Source: Platanthera guangdongensis (Eukaryota; Streptophyta; Magnoliopsida; Asparagales; Orchidaceae). From it: DNA of 64,000 nucleotides. The notes beneath the pieces were generated by a model, which was not told the DNA's origin, made no database searches, and worked only from the letters and a program-made list of their open reading frames with translations. The DNA is taken from the NCBI GenBank assembly GCA_039583875.1, contig CM077161.1, positions 61,447,885 through 61,511,884 of the forward strand, in the 5' to 3' direction. Position numbers and translations under genes: made by a program. Below, one piece after another: positions 58,801-64,000 of this stretch. How positions within the stretch are numbered: the stretch's first letter is position 1; each line of letters opens with the position of its first letter.

Positions 58801-59643
58801 AATTCTATGGTACAATTCGGTGCACCCATGTCACCTGAATGAGGATAATCTCGAGATATGTACATGCACATATTTTTGATGTGCAAAATTGGCAAAATAG
58901 TCTATCTGTACAGATTTCCCACTATTACTAGGTAAAATATACTGTTTCATGGCGAGCTGATCTTCATGTCTAATATAAATTTGTTCCCATTGTATTAATT
59001 AGGAAGAGTTTCATTTCCATACTTTAATTTGTTAACTACTGCATGATTTTTTATAGGCCACCCACTCTTTGTAATCAAATTTTAGTAAATCAATTTATGT
59101 TTTTCCTTGTTGAAACATAATTTCCCCAAGGCTATGTTGAATTCTCATGACCTTCACATAAAATTGGCCAAATTGATTTCAGGTGAGGGAAGCAATTGGT
59201 GTTACCCTTTCTATTTTATCCTCGAACTTGAGACTTTTTATTGCACACACTAGTAAGGATCCAAAAAGTGTCGAAGGCAGTGTCACGACGAAGTCATTGC
59301 AAACCGAAGGTTGGGCTAAAACTTTAACAGAGAGAGCTCTAGAATCAGCAATAAATATCCAGAATTCAAGTCAGTTTGAAAGCATGGAGTTTTCATCTCA
59401 TCTATATAGAAATGGCTTCACAGACACTGAAGCTAAGACTGATATTAGGAGAATGGAAATGGTTGGGAATTTACTGTAATTTTTCAAAGTGAAGCATCTA
59501 TTGTTAGTTGTTCACATGGACTAACTCTTCCACTCTAATCTGTGCAGCTATTCCATTTTATTATATCATCTTTGAAATCTGGTAGATCATCATTTTTACT
59601 GGACGTAATTGTTGGACTCCTGCATTCTGTCATTTCTTTGCAG
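28634..59643 (+). CDS. PA200: PA200/Blm10-type proteasome activator, internal part, 8 exons
   Basis: PA200 (PSME4 in animals, Blm10 in yeast) is a very large HEAT-repeat protein that caps the 20S proteasome and opens its gate. In plants it is one protein of about 1,800 residues, found mainly in the nucleus. Recognised from strongly conserved blocks: [62 protein letters not shown] and [15 protein letters not shown]. Eight exons with GT/AG borders sum to 1,765 nt, keep phase at every junction and contain no stop. Exons before and after lie outside the window or beyond transposon-filled introns. The gene looks intact here, although the introns around it reach at least 28 kb. Likely constitutive; no regulation is visible in the window. 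Confidence 0.95.
28859..28876 (+). repeat. (CT)n microsatellite as polypyrimidine tract
   Basis: Nine CT units directly before the acceptor TAG of the 44-nt PA200 exon. Probably serves as its polypyrimidine tract. Confidence 0.85.
28879..28922 (+). CDS. PA200: PA200 small exon ([14 protein letters not shown])
   Basis: 44 nt after a (CT)n polypyrimidine tract and TAG. Donor GTAAAC at 28923. Ends with two bases of a Ser codon completed by the next exon. Confidence 0.9.
29011..29053 (+). CDS. PA200: PA200 small exon ([14 protein letters not shown])
   Basis: 43 nt, acceptor GAAG at 29010, donor GTACTT at 29054. Encodes the conserved [13 protein letters not shown] block of PA200. Confidence 0.92.
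29156..29298 (+). CDS. PA200: PA200 exon ([14 protein letters not shown])
   Basis: 143 nt, acceptor ATCAG at 29155, donor GTACTG at 29299. Encodes [19 protein letters not shown] to NTISMHW and two bases of an Arg codon. Confidence 0.93.
29395..29489 (+). CDS. PA200: PA200 exon ([14 protein letters not shown])
   Basis: 95 nt, acceptor TTCAG at 29394, donor GTTTGT at 29490. Completes the Arg codon, then [18 protein letters not shown] to LLREAT, ending with the first base of a Gly codon. Confidence 0.93.
29657..30552 (+). CDS. PA200: PA200 large exon ([15 protein letters not shown])
   Basis: 896 nt, acceptor TTTTCAG at 29656, donor CAA|GTAAAT at 30553, ending on a codon boundary. Contains [49 protein letters not shown] and [19 protein letters not shown], the most diagnostic PA200 blocks in the window. 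The following intron is 28,630 bp. Confidence 0.95.
30553..31244 (+). other. PA200 intron sequence, no gene seen
   Basis: AT-rich sequence after the donor at 30553. No coding conservation, repeat pair or transposon end is evident. The last 55 bp (about 31190-31244) loosely resemble 58566-58620 on the far side of the nested insertions. Confidence 0.6.
31245..31828 (-). repeat. 3' LTR of the host chromovirus, part 1
   Basis: It starts TGACGCAAGAAGAGTCTATAGG and aligns with 56548 onward and with the solo LTR at 59831. The last five bases AGTGA are the left target duplication of the gag-only element inserted at 31829. Confidence 0.88.
32064..32073 (+). promoter_or_regulatory. TATA box in LTR
   Basis: TATAAATAGG. 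The same motif at a similar place is in every LTR of this chromovirus group: 39123 and 61346 on +, and 41494, 47901, 48426, 58272 and 60570 on minus. That makes a core promoter role likely. Confidence 0.7.
32430..32811. other. Foreign filler segment in the LTR, possibly organelle-derived
   Basis: The other LTR has 155 bp of different, C-rich sequence at this place. The segment has even base composition and phrases such as GAAGGGAAGCAAGCGAAGCG that remind me of plant mitochondrial DNA. That is an impression only. CCCCACATCGTGGAACCAC is duplicated at its right border. Confidence 0.4.
33395..33406 (+). other. Primer binding site of the gag-only element
   Basis: TGGTATTAGAGC, two bases after the LTR end CA. 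One mismatch to the initiator Met tRNA site. Confidence 0.9.
33461..34276 (+). pseudogene. Gag of the gag-only element
   Basis: Open from [14 protein letters not shown] at 33461 to a stop at 34015, then readable in the same frame past further stops to about 34275. The N-terminus is Arg/Asp/Tyr-rich. The capsid-like domain has [43 protein letters not shown] and [17 protein letters not shown]. No zinc knuckle follows; the sequence goes directly into the repeat region. It is related to the gags at 12949 and 62468 but distant. Confidence 0.85.
34376..35380 (+). pseudogene. Pro-rich repeat ORF replacing pol in the gag-only element
   Basis: Three open segments (34376-34732, 34740-34905 and 34922-35380) in place of pol. 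The first is Pro/Ser/Thr-rich (low complexity). The second and third contain a repeated module ending in an aromatic-PP-acid-PP motif: [46 protein letters not shown] and [13 protein letters not shown], with TRLTRD/GRLIRD before the last two. I recognise no enzyme domain. It may be a captured or de novo gag extension, or decayed repeats. Confidence 0.5.
35355..35735 (+). pseudogene. Integrase C-terminal stub of the gag-only element
   Basis: [12 protein letters not shown], then [30 protein letters not shown] and YTVFNV-stop-DL. This is the GPY-type integrase C-terminal block and matches the equivalent block of the element at 40359-48150. Its chromodomain continues after the nested solo LTR. Confidence 0.83.
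35910..38502 (-). mobile_element. 2.6-kb solo LTR, TSD GCACC
   Basis: It reads TGTCACGACTCG to GGTTGTTACA on the + strand, flanked by GCACC at 35905-35909 and 38503-38507. On the minus strand it begins TGTAACAACCTGG, the style of Tekay-like chromovirus LTRs. It has no ORF of interest, no second LTR and no internal region, so I read it as a solo LTR left by LTR-LTR recombination. A G-tract (38247-38259) and a short TTA repeat (about 38456-38473) lie near its right end. Confidence 0.85.
38503..38886 (+). pseudogene. Chromodomain stub of the gag-only element
   Basis: After the solo LTR the reading continues as [15 protein letters not shown] and [12 protein letters not shown]. It then shifts frame to [16 protein letters not shown]. 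This matches [26 protein letters not shown] and [11 protein letters not shown] in the element at 40359-48150, a chromodomain. The reading continues up to the LTR edge at 38887. Confidence 0.8.
38887..40205 (+). repeat. 3' LTR of the gag-only element (1319 bp)
   Basis: Starts TGATGCGGAGCAG and ends TGTGTCA. Followed by AGTGA (40206-40210). TATAAATA at 39123-39130. Confidence 0.92.
40206..40353 (-). repeat. 3' LTR of the host chromovirus, part 2
   Basis: It aligns with about 57950-58090 of the 5' LTR, including a poly-G tract (40220-40232 here, about 58057-58082 there). It starts with the AGTGA duplication and ends before GTTTC (40354-40358), the left target duplication of the next insertion. 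Confidence 0.82.
40359..41743 (-). repeat. 3' LTR (1385 bp)
   Basis: It aligns with 46824-48150. It is longer by about 66 bp at 41245-41310, which the other LTR lost between two short CAGTG repeats. TATA motif at 41494-41502 (minus). Confidence 0.95.
41662..42350 (-). pseudogene. Integrase C-terminus and chromodomain, running into the LTR
   Basis: [35 protein letters not shown], then a stop near 42210 and [15 protein letters not shown] (42195 onward). After a Pro-rich linker comes the chromodomain [36 protein letters not shown]. The frame passes the LTR border at 41743 and ends 27 codons later at 41662. Chromodomains of these elements bind modified histones and direct integration to heterochromatin (known for the family). 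Confidence 0.88.
41744..41756 (-). other. Polypurine tract
   Basis: AGTCGGGGGGAGT on the minus strand, directly before the 3' LTR. It lies inside the coding sequence of the pol tail. Confidence 0.88.
42351..43990 (-). pseudogene. RNase H and integrase
   Basis: The frame 43862-42351 is open after a frameshift near 43980. RNase H has [45 protein letters not shown] and KPADALSRR. The integrase has an HHCC-like zinc finger whose first His is in AAGHFGRDK and whose Cys pair is CRTCQTAK. The core has Asp in [10 protein letters not shown], Asp in [10 protein letters not shown] and Glu in QTEVVKRS. Catalytic residues are intact; a frameshift near 42400 cuts the link to the C-terminal part. Confidence 0.9.
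43939..45525 (-). pseudogene. Protease and reverse transcriptase (gag end fused in frame)
   Basis: An open frame of 528 codons. It starts within the gag zinc knuckle (HVAAQCP), because a one-base G insertion near 45475 shifts the knuckle frame. The protease motif is [11 protein letters not shown], with DGG in place of the common DTG/DSG, as in several plant gypsy lineages. [48 protein letters not shown] and the catalytic YFDDILVYS. It ends at a frameshift before RNase H. Confidence 0.9.
45526..46791 (-). pseudogene. Gag
   Basis: [16 protein letters not shown] start at 46791, a coiled segment ([17 protein letters not shown]), an Arg/Asp/Pro-rich linker with repeated RDR and HH, then a frameshift near 46080. 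The capsid domain is at 46102-45671 ([44 protein letters not shown]), ended by one stop. The CCHC start CFRCSGK follows near 45490. The 46791 start is 14 nt after the PBS, so the leader is very short. Confidence 0.88.
46805..46820 (-). other. Primer binding site
   Basis: TGGTATCAGAGCCAGG on the minus strand, three bases inside the 5' LTR. Perfect over the first 12 bases to initiator Met tRNA. Confidence 0.93.
46824..48150 (-). repeat. 5' LTR (1327 bp)
   Basis: Starts TGATGGGGAGCC (minus, at 48150) and ends CCTACATCA at 46824, next to the PBS. TATA motif TATAAATAG at 47901-47909 (minus). Confidence 0.95.
48151..48684 (-). repeat. 3' LTR of the host chromovirus, part 3 (U3 start)
   Basis: After GTTTC it continues the LTR, aligned with about 58090-58560 and 60380-60826. 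Minus-strand start TGACGAAGAACGGCG at 48684. TATA motif at 48426-48434 (minus). Confidence 0.88.
48685..48860 (-). pseudogene. Pol C-terminal stub of the host chromovirus, with PPT
   Basis: AAGCAAGGAAGAA (minus, 48685-48697) is the PPT. Upstream the reading [14 protein letters not shown] and [14 protein letters not shown] resembles the end of the chromodomain of the element at 40359-48150. As there, the frame runs on into the LTR. The remaining pol is missing. From about 48861 to 48974 I see nothing assignable. Confidence 0.65.
48975..50025 (-). pseudogene. Copia RT end and RNase H
   Basis: RT tail near 49900-49980 ([12 protein letters not shown], on the minus strand of TCATCTACGTACACAAT), then [19 protein letters not shown] and [12 protein letters not shown]. 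After a frameshift RNase H runs from [28 protein letters not shown] through [14 protein letters not shown] and [16 protein letters not shown] to [10 protein letters not shown], ending at 48975. Several frameshifts. Confidence 0.85.
50031..50395 (-). repeat. LTR of the 1.7-kb element (3')
   Basis: 365 bp, same length as 51384-51748, with roughly 5-8 % differences by eye. Contains the shared block TAAATACCCGATACAA. Confidence 0.9.
51384..51748 (-). repeat. LTR of the 1.7-kb element (5')
   Basis: 365 bp. PBS lies three bases inside it. TTATATAAGG near 51593, read on either strand, is a possible TATA box. Confidence 0.9.
51754..52980 (-). pseudogene. Copia integrase end and RT start
   Basis: Readable pieces: [18 protein letters not shown] (integrase C-terminal side), [19 protein letters not shown] PLYH block, a Ser/Pro-rich linker, and the RT block VDLEEEIYM...[24 protein letters not shown] up to the insertion at 51748. 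Stops and frameshifts throughout. Confidence 0.75.
52981..53800 (-). pseudogene. Copia pre-integrase and integrase core
   Basis: [15 protein letters not shown] near 53480 (zinc-binding His), [21 protein letters not shown] near 53110 (second catalytic Asp) and [14 protein letters not shown] near 53010. The usual NGVAERKNR is NSVVKRKNR here, so the catalytic Glu is replaced by Lys. Confidence 0.8.
53801..54790 (-). pseudogene. Copia gag (UBN2-like) and protease start
   Basis: Gag reads from [15 protein letters not shown] through [14 protein letters not shown] and [16 protein letters not shown] to [13 protein letters not shown]. The zinc knuckle is [14 protein letters not shown]. The protease motif [13 protein letters not shown] has Asp where the catalytic Gly of DSG belongs. 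Three stops interrupt gag. The usual N-terminal 40 or so residues and the leader are missing at the 54790 edge. Confidence 0.82.
54791..55806. mobile_element. hAT-like non-autonomous transposon, copy 1, truncated and interrupted
   Basis: Very AT-rich. It aligns with 56935-57498 of copy 2. The right end GACATTTAAAACA matches the copy 2 terminus. The left terminus is missing, cut where the copia fragment begins. An RTE fragment is nested at about 55065-55481. Confidence 0.8.
55065..55481 (-). mobile_element. RTE-type LINE 3' end
   Basis: It begins with a short CAACAACA tract (the tail, in reverse) and CCTTTATCCCACTATAGTGCGG, a common 3' end of plant RTE LINEs. The minus strand reads [22 protein letters not shown], the C-terminal end of the RTE reverse transcriptase. 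The 5' truncation is typical of target-primed retrotransposition. GTGAAxTA-like bases flank it on both sides. Confidence 0.82.
55808..56530 (-). pseudogene. Gag N-terminal fragment of the host chromovirus
   Basis: [20 protein letters not shown] at 56480 is the gag start, 50 bp after the PBS. Reading continues with stops through [17 protein letters not shown] acidic/basic sequence and [16 protein letters not shown], which recalls the coiled segment of the related gags. It ends at the hAT-like transposon at 55806, so the capsid domain is missing. Confidence 0.65.
56530..56545 (-). other. Primer binding site of the host chromovirus
   Basis: TGGTATCAGAGGTAGG on the minus strand, two bases inside the LTR. 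Matches initiator Met tRNA over 11 bases. Confidence 0.88.
56548..58565 (-). repeat. 5' LTR of the host chromovirus, carrying an hAT-like insertion
   Basis: It starts TGATGCAGGACG and is colinear with the three-part 3' LTR. Net length about 1.2 kb after removing 56689-57498. TATA motif at 58272-58280 (minus), poly-G at about 58057-58082. Its right limit is uncertain: a unit of about 45 bp (CCCAAAACCCGTGCTCC and CCCGAAAATCGTGCTCT) appears twice around 58480-58560. Confidence 0.8.
56689..57498. mobile_element. hAT-like non-autonomous transposon, copy 2 (810 bp), 8-bp TSD
   Basis: It interrupts the LTR with ACCCTAAG at 56681-56688 and 57499-57506. An 8-bp duplication is characteristic of hAT elements. 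Ends CAATGTTTTAAAT and, inverted, GACTGTTTTAAAT. Subterminal regions hold many GACATGTC/TCGGA motifs near both ends, as transposase-binding repeats often do. No ORF. Confidence 0.88.
58566..59182 (+). other. PA200 intron sequence before the exon at 59183
   Basis: AT-rich, no gene or transposon end seen. It provides the branch/polypyrimidine region and the acceptor GATTTCAG. Its first 55 bp resemble 31190-31244. Confidence 0.6.
59183..59461 (+). CDS. PA200: PA200 exon ([14 protein letters not shown])
   Basis: 279 nt, acceptor GATTTCAG at 59182, donor ATG|GTTGGG at 59462. Phase 0 at both ends. Directly continues SSAQ of the exon ending 30552 as [18 protein letters not shown], so no exon is hidden in the 28.6 kb between. 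The donor is inferred from the next exon; reading on would meet a stop at 59477. Confidence 0.93.
59548..59643 (+). CDS. PA200: PA200 exon ([15 protein letters not shown])
   Basis: 96 nt, 32 codons, acceptor TGTGCAG at 59547, donor GTACTTG at 59644. Encodes [20 protein letters not shown] to LLHSVISLQ, a conserved PA200 block. The next exon is not in the remaining 4.3 kb, which is again filled by retrotransposons. Confidence 0.93.
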
Positions 59644-59830
59644 GTACTTGAAAGAAGTATTTGTATTCATCAATTTGACTAGTCAAAATTATTTTTTACA
59701 ATATGGTAATATTCGTTGACTTAAAACCACTATACTGGCACCTATTGGTTGACAACTTGACATTTTAGCCTACTTCTTTTCTTCAGTCTGAGATTACCTC
59801 ACTAAATTAATATAGTACCTTGGGCCTATT
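59644..59830 (+). other. Start of the next PA200 intron
   Basis: Donor GTACTTG at 59644. AT-rich intron sequence up to the solo LTR. CTATT at 59826-59830 is its left target duplication. Confidence 0.7.
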
Positions 59831-60826
59831 TGACGCAGTACAAATCTATAGGTGGCAGACAAATTATGCCCTAATCCTACATGCAATGCGAAAATTACGA
59901 TTGCAATAAACCTAAACACAGTCTAATGAAGGGTGGGACACATGAACATGCGACTAGCACGCAACCCTAGGTGAAGTGTGGGAGATTGTTTTGTTACCCT
60001 TGAATACTATATGTAGCACACATGCAAAGGCCCGATAGAGAGATCAAAACAAGCAGTAAATAATTAAATCGCATGCATCTAATTTTAGCACTATCAAAAT
60101 TATTTCTTTTAAGCAAAATAAGTTTGGGCTTTCCTCCGCGTGGAGGGAAAAAGCAAAAATGTGCGGCAAATTGATCTTGCAAATTACAATAATATTTCAG
60201 GGCAAACAACTAAACAAGAGATCCAATCAAACATGAAATCACATCACTATATTTTAATATTAAAAACAAAAGTCTTTGCAACTATAAAATACTCACCAAG
60301 TAGGGGATGCTGTCGTAGAGTGGAGATCCGAAGCTTCCAAATGAGCAGGTGGCTGTCCGGAGGGTGGCAACGATAGCAGGGGACATAAGCGGAGTTTTTT
60401 GGGAGGGGGATTCGGTGGTGATGGGAGGGGATATAAGGGGAAAATAAAATACAAACCCAAGGAGTCAGCACCTTAGGAATTTGCGGCGTCGCACCACGAT
60501 AGATCTCTGGATTTCGGCAAACTTTCTTTCTCCAAAATTTGCAATGAATCTACTGGAATCCACCTACTTCTATTTATAATAAATGAACATTAGGGCACCC
60601 TGACATCAACCACTATAATTTGCCTAGAGTGTCAGGTGTCCGATTACACTAAATTATGATTGAAAATTCAAAAGTTATATATGAAAAAACACGTAAAAAA
60701 TATTCGGACGCATCTGCGGAGTCAGATCATCGATCCAGAGATCCCATATATGGTAGGTGGCCAATCGGCCCCGAACGGGCCCAAAACGCGTCCTCCACTG
60801 CGGGTCCGTGTTGCCGTTTTGCATCA
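59831..60826 (-). mobile_element. Solo LTR (996 bp), TSD CTATT
   Basis: It reads TGACGCAGTAC to TTTGCATCA, flanked by CTATT at 59826-59830 and 60827-60831. It aligns with the LTRs of the host chromovirus at 31245 and 56548 over its length. TATA motif at 60570-60578 (minus). No internal sequence remains. Confidence 0.92.
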
Positions 60827-60831
60827 CTATT

Positions 60832-61099
60832 ACTCTATAAATTCTATATTTTTTGCTTAAAATTCTTATATATCATTAATGTTAAGGAATGTGTGAATAG
60901 ATGACGTTCTCAAAATCCTACAAACAAAGCATTTGCCACTATTGGGCTCAAACATAATAAAGGATTTTATCAGTAGTTCTATTATGACCCTAACTATTAA
61001 AGGAGAGTATGAGATTGATAGAGGAAGAGAAGAAGATAAAACCTAAGTGAGAGGAGAGAGAGAGCGTGGAGAGACTAGAGTGACCAAATAGAGAAAATG
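60832..61099 (+). other. Intron sequence between two insertions
   Basis: AT-rich, then GA-rich (GAGAGGAGAGAGAGAGCG near 61051-61068). No gene seen. The five bases before 61100 should be the target duplication of the next element; its partner is outside the window. Confidence 0.6.
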
Positions 61100-62435
61100 T
61101 GATACAGATCAATCAGACCATGCATCAGGAGGGGTTTGCTTCAAGGCGGGACTCACGTTCTTGTATTCGCGCAGAAAGGCTTGATCAGATTGCCGATCCG
61201 ACTCTGCGGATGTGTCCGGATCCGCGTCGCAAGTCAAAAATCACATGTTACTTTATTTTTTTAGTTCATTTTAGTGTATTTTGAGTTGTCCCATCTCCGA
61301 CCAATCATAGCCATCGAAGGTGGGATACCCTAGTTTTTGTTTTATTATAAATAGACTCGTTTTGTGTTGGTTTTAGGACATTGCAAGTTTTGGAGAGTTC
61401 TATACCGGAACCCCGCGATCACCCCACGGTGCCGACTCCGTGGAACCCTAGGTGACGACTCTTACACGCTCAATCTTCCCCCCAAGGTACCACCCATCCA
61501 TAGCCCCATTTTCCCCACCTTGAATCCTCCTTCCACCGCACCTACTCCCCCCCCCCCCCCCATCAGGCCGCTGAATTTACGGTTCCAGCAAGCCTTCAAT
61601 TAGCTGCCCAGGCAGCCTCCAGCAAGCAGGCCGATTGCCCTTCCACAACTTTTCTCCTACCTGATCCCCTTTTGTCGTCCCTGCTCCAGGACGGCGGTCT
61701 ACCCATTGCCGCCGCCTATCCCCCCAATCTTCCACCGCAGCTTCTCCACCCTCTACCGCCCAAAAACGAATCCCCACTTCATTCTACTTAGTGGATCCAC
61801 CCTTGGATCCCCCTCCCGCACCCTAGCTACCCGAATCTTGGTAGTCTAGCCCAGATCCGGCTTTTATCCTCATCTGCCCTTCATCCCCTAGCTCGGATCC
61901 GCTCCATAATCATCAGATTTAACCACACCTGTCCGAATCCCTACCTACGTGCCTGGATCTATCCATTTCCTGTCCGATTCCACCTTCCATCGCCGAGGAC
62001 AACCACCTACGCTATTTCCATGTCGACGGTTCCACATTCGATCGCCGTCCCATGCATCCGGTTCCGAAATCTCCAGTTTTTCGGTCAGCCCACTACTTTG
62101 GTGAGTCACTTGTTGTATTGGATTATTTTATTTAACATTTTTATTGGATTGAACACTTCATTTGTTTGGAATCGTGCTTGTGGAAATTCGTTTGCGATAC
62201 GCGCCGCACGCTTAGCCTTAGCCCTCCGAGCGGAGGAAAGACATTAATTAATTGCTTATTAAATGCTCTTTTTTGTTCTTTTAATTATCTGTGTGTGTTG
62301 AATTTCATTTGCTCGAATTAATTTGTTGCCTTAACCGACGGTATCGTTGCATTTAGGTTTGAGTTAGTGTGTCTTGTTTGCATTTCACCCATAGTAGTCT
62401 TAGTTTTGTGCACCCTCGTAGCCTACCCTACATCA
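61100..62435 (+). repeat. 5' LTR of the right-hand relic (about 1336 bp)
   Basis: Ends CCCTACATCA. The start is set at TGATACAG by comparison with the related LTR, but 61098 (TGTGAT) is also possible. TATAAATAG at 61346-61354. A poly-C tract lies at about 61547-61560. Confidence 0.85.
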
Positions 62436-62467
62436 AATGTTATCACAGCACAGGTCGGGCCGTTTTC

Positions 62468-64000
62468 ATGCTCCGTAGTGGTAGGATTTTTAGAGCAAGC
62501 ATGTTAGATTCATTAGTCACCGACGACCGAGCGGCGAGCTTGAATTCGGGTGCCGCTTTTGCTGAGTTTCAGCGTCATTTCCTAGATCGTTTGGACACTT
62601 TAGGTACCCAGTTCGATGAAGTGCTTCATGAGCTTGCCCGGGTGAACCTCCATTTAGATCAGTTAGAGAATGTCAGGGACACTTCAGCATAGCACGATGA
62701 CTCTCTAGAGGACGTCCCTGATGCTCTTCCTCGTCTTGACTAGCGTCAAATGGATGGTCAGCCTCCCGTAGACTGTTATCGTCGTGATATTCCTCCCCGA
62801 GTCCCAACACCGTCGGCGAGGCGGAATCCCGATCTTGCGATTGAGCATAGACAAGCTCCGTCTCATGATAGACCCCCCACGCCCACACCTGCGTGATAAG
62901 TTTCGCATGCCCCGTTAGCCTCAGTCTGTCCCCAGGGATTGTGTGCCCCCACACGGCATCCGCATCCATCACCATGATAAATATTATCGCCCGGGTCAGG
63001 GAGAGCGTAGTCCCCCACCGACTCGATGTGATTTTGCCCACGATGATTATTCAGAGGATTATCCTGACCCGCGGAGAGGTGGCCACCACTACGACATCAC
63101 TCGTCGTATTCGCCTCGATACCCCTTCATTCGACGGCCGCCTGGACCCGAAAGCCTTTAGTGATTGTCTCCTCGATATAGACCATTACTTCGAGTGGTGC
63201 AACATGAGTGATGAGTGCTGCGTTCGCTTCACCAAAATGAAGCTGGTCAGACATGCCAAACTATTTTGTATTAGCGTTGAGAGAGCTGTTGAGCGAGATG
63301 ACTATTATCCTATCACCAGATTGGATAATATGAAGCAGAAGCTGAAAGATAAGTATCTCTCCGCCTCCTACCAAGACTAGTTACTTGATCGGTTACAGAA
63401 CTTACGACAAAGGACATTTACTGTCGCAGAGTATATGGCTCGCTTCGACAAGCTTGTCGTTAGGAGTGACATCTCGGAGGAGCCCATTGCCATCGCCTCT
63501 CGTTTCAAGGCTGACCTACGTTTTAAGATTCCGAGAGAGCGGATTCCCCATCATCTTGAGACGGTTGATCAGATTTTTCATCTCGCCCTAGAGTACGAAT
63601 AGTACCTCCGCCCATCTAGCACGAGGGAGCTCCCCTCTCAGACTGATACCTCGACTTATTGGAAATCAGCTCCGCCCCAGACTATCGTGGTCGCGCCCCC
63701 ACGTGTTTCCATGAACACGAAGGGCAAGGCCATCGCCATTGATGGCCAGTGATCTGGGGGTATTTTGTGCTATAGATATTCTGGCAGAGGACACGTGGCG
63801 GCGCAGTGCCCCACACAGAGTCTGCTAGTTGAGGATGAGAAACAAGGCTTAGTAGAAGGCGAGGAGGTTACAAAGGAGATCACAACCACTGTCAAGGAGG
63901 GATGGGAGAGTGGCGCTGAGCGATTCTTAGAGATGGGAGTGATTATGGGCCTCTTACATACCCCACGTATAAATGAAAACTGTCGTCACACTACCACATT
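62468..64000 (+). pseudogene. Gag of the right-hand relic
   Basis: MLRSGRIFRASMLDS start at 62468. Coiled segment VLHELARVNLHLDQLE, stop at 62690, Pro-rich linker in several frames, then the capsid domain from about 63120 ([43 protein letters not shown]) with stops at 63378 and 63600. The zinc knuckle near 63770 reads [14 protein letters not shown]: the second Cys is Tyr, so zinc binding is lost. An acidic linker follows to the window end (LLHTPRINENCRH). It is the most decayed gag of this family here. Confidence 0.88.

Larger units (their letters stand above)
61100..64000 (+). mobile_element. Chromovirus relic, 5' part (runs off the window)
   Basis: Same family as 40359-48150 but on the + strand. 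LTR 61100-62435, degenerate PBS TGTTATCACAGC, then gag with many stops. Pol would begin after the window end. Confidence 0.9.

Noticed and set aside
30553..59182. Additional PA200 exons hidden between 30552 and 59183
   Set aside because: The phase and the protein sequence (SSAQ then VREAIGV) join directly as expected for PA200, and no PA200-like reading was seen in between.

Overview
This is nuclear DNA of a flowering plant. It has spliced exons of a conserved eukaryotic gene, plant LTR retrotransposon families (a Sirevirus-type Ty1/copia element, Tekay-type and other chromovirus Ty3/gypsy elements) and hAT and RTE relics. I cannot place the species. The only host gene I can support is PA200, the plant homologue of proteasome activator PSME4/Blm10, on the + strand. 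Eight consecutive exons (28634-30552, 59183-59461, 59548-59643) join in phase, without a stop, into about 588 codons. Nearly everything else lies in three introns of this gene. The upstream intron is at least 28.6 kb (window start to 28633), the middle one is 28,630 bp (30553-59182), and the downstream one is at least 4.3 kb (59644 to window end).

Upstream intron: a small non-autonomous copia-like element (25821-26818) is interrupted by a + strand chromovirus relic (12225-14269 and 24584-25820). That relic was hit twice. A Sirevirus (minus strand, 1-12224, left end outside the window) sits in its 5' LTR. A Tekay-type chromovirus (minus strand, 14270-24583, target duplication ACACG) sits in its gag zinc knuckle. 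The Tekay element itself carries a 158-bp MITE and a 573-bp foldback made of tRNA/SINE-like units. A 1.2-kb tandem duplication (26142-28598) ends 35 bp before the first visible exon.

Middle intron: a minus-strand chromovirus (31245 to about 58565) has had its 3' LTR split by two later insertions. One is a + strand gag-only element (31829-40205, TSD AGTGA), which holds a 2.6-kb solo LTR (35910-38502, TSD GCACC). The other is a nearly complete minus-strand chromovirus (40359-48150, TSD GTTTC). Inside the host element are a truncated copia element (about 48960-54790) with a 1.7-kb non-autonomous LTR element nested in it (50031-51748), two hAT-like non-autonomous transposons, and an RTE-type LINE 3' end.

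Downstream intron: a solo LTR (59831-60826, TSD CTATT) and the 5' part of another + strand chromovirus relic (61100 to the window end).

All transposon genes that can be read are damaged by stops, frameshifts or lost catalytic residues, while the PA200 exons are clean. The most unusual signals are a 29-fold array of the palindrome TACTCGAGTA in each Sirevirus LTR with a third block inside the element, a probable 91-nt intron at the gag-protease junction of the Tekay element, the tRNA/SINE foldback, and the extreme transposon load in the introns of a gene that still looks functional. No CRISPR array or intact tRNA/rRNA gene was seen.
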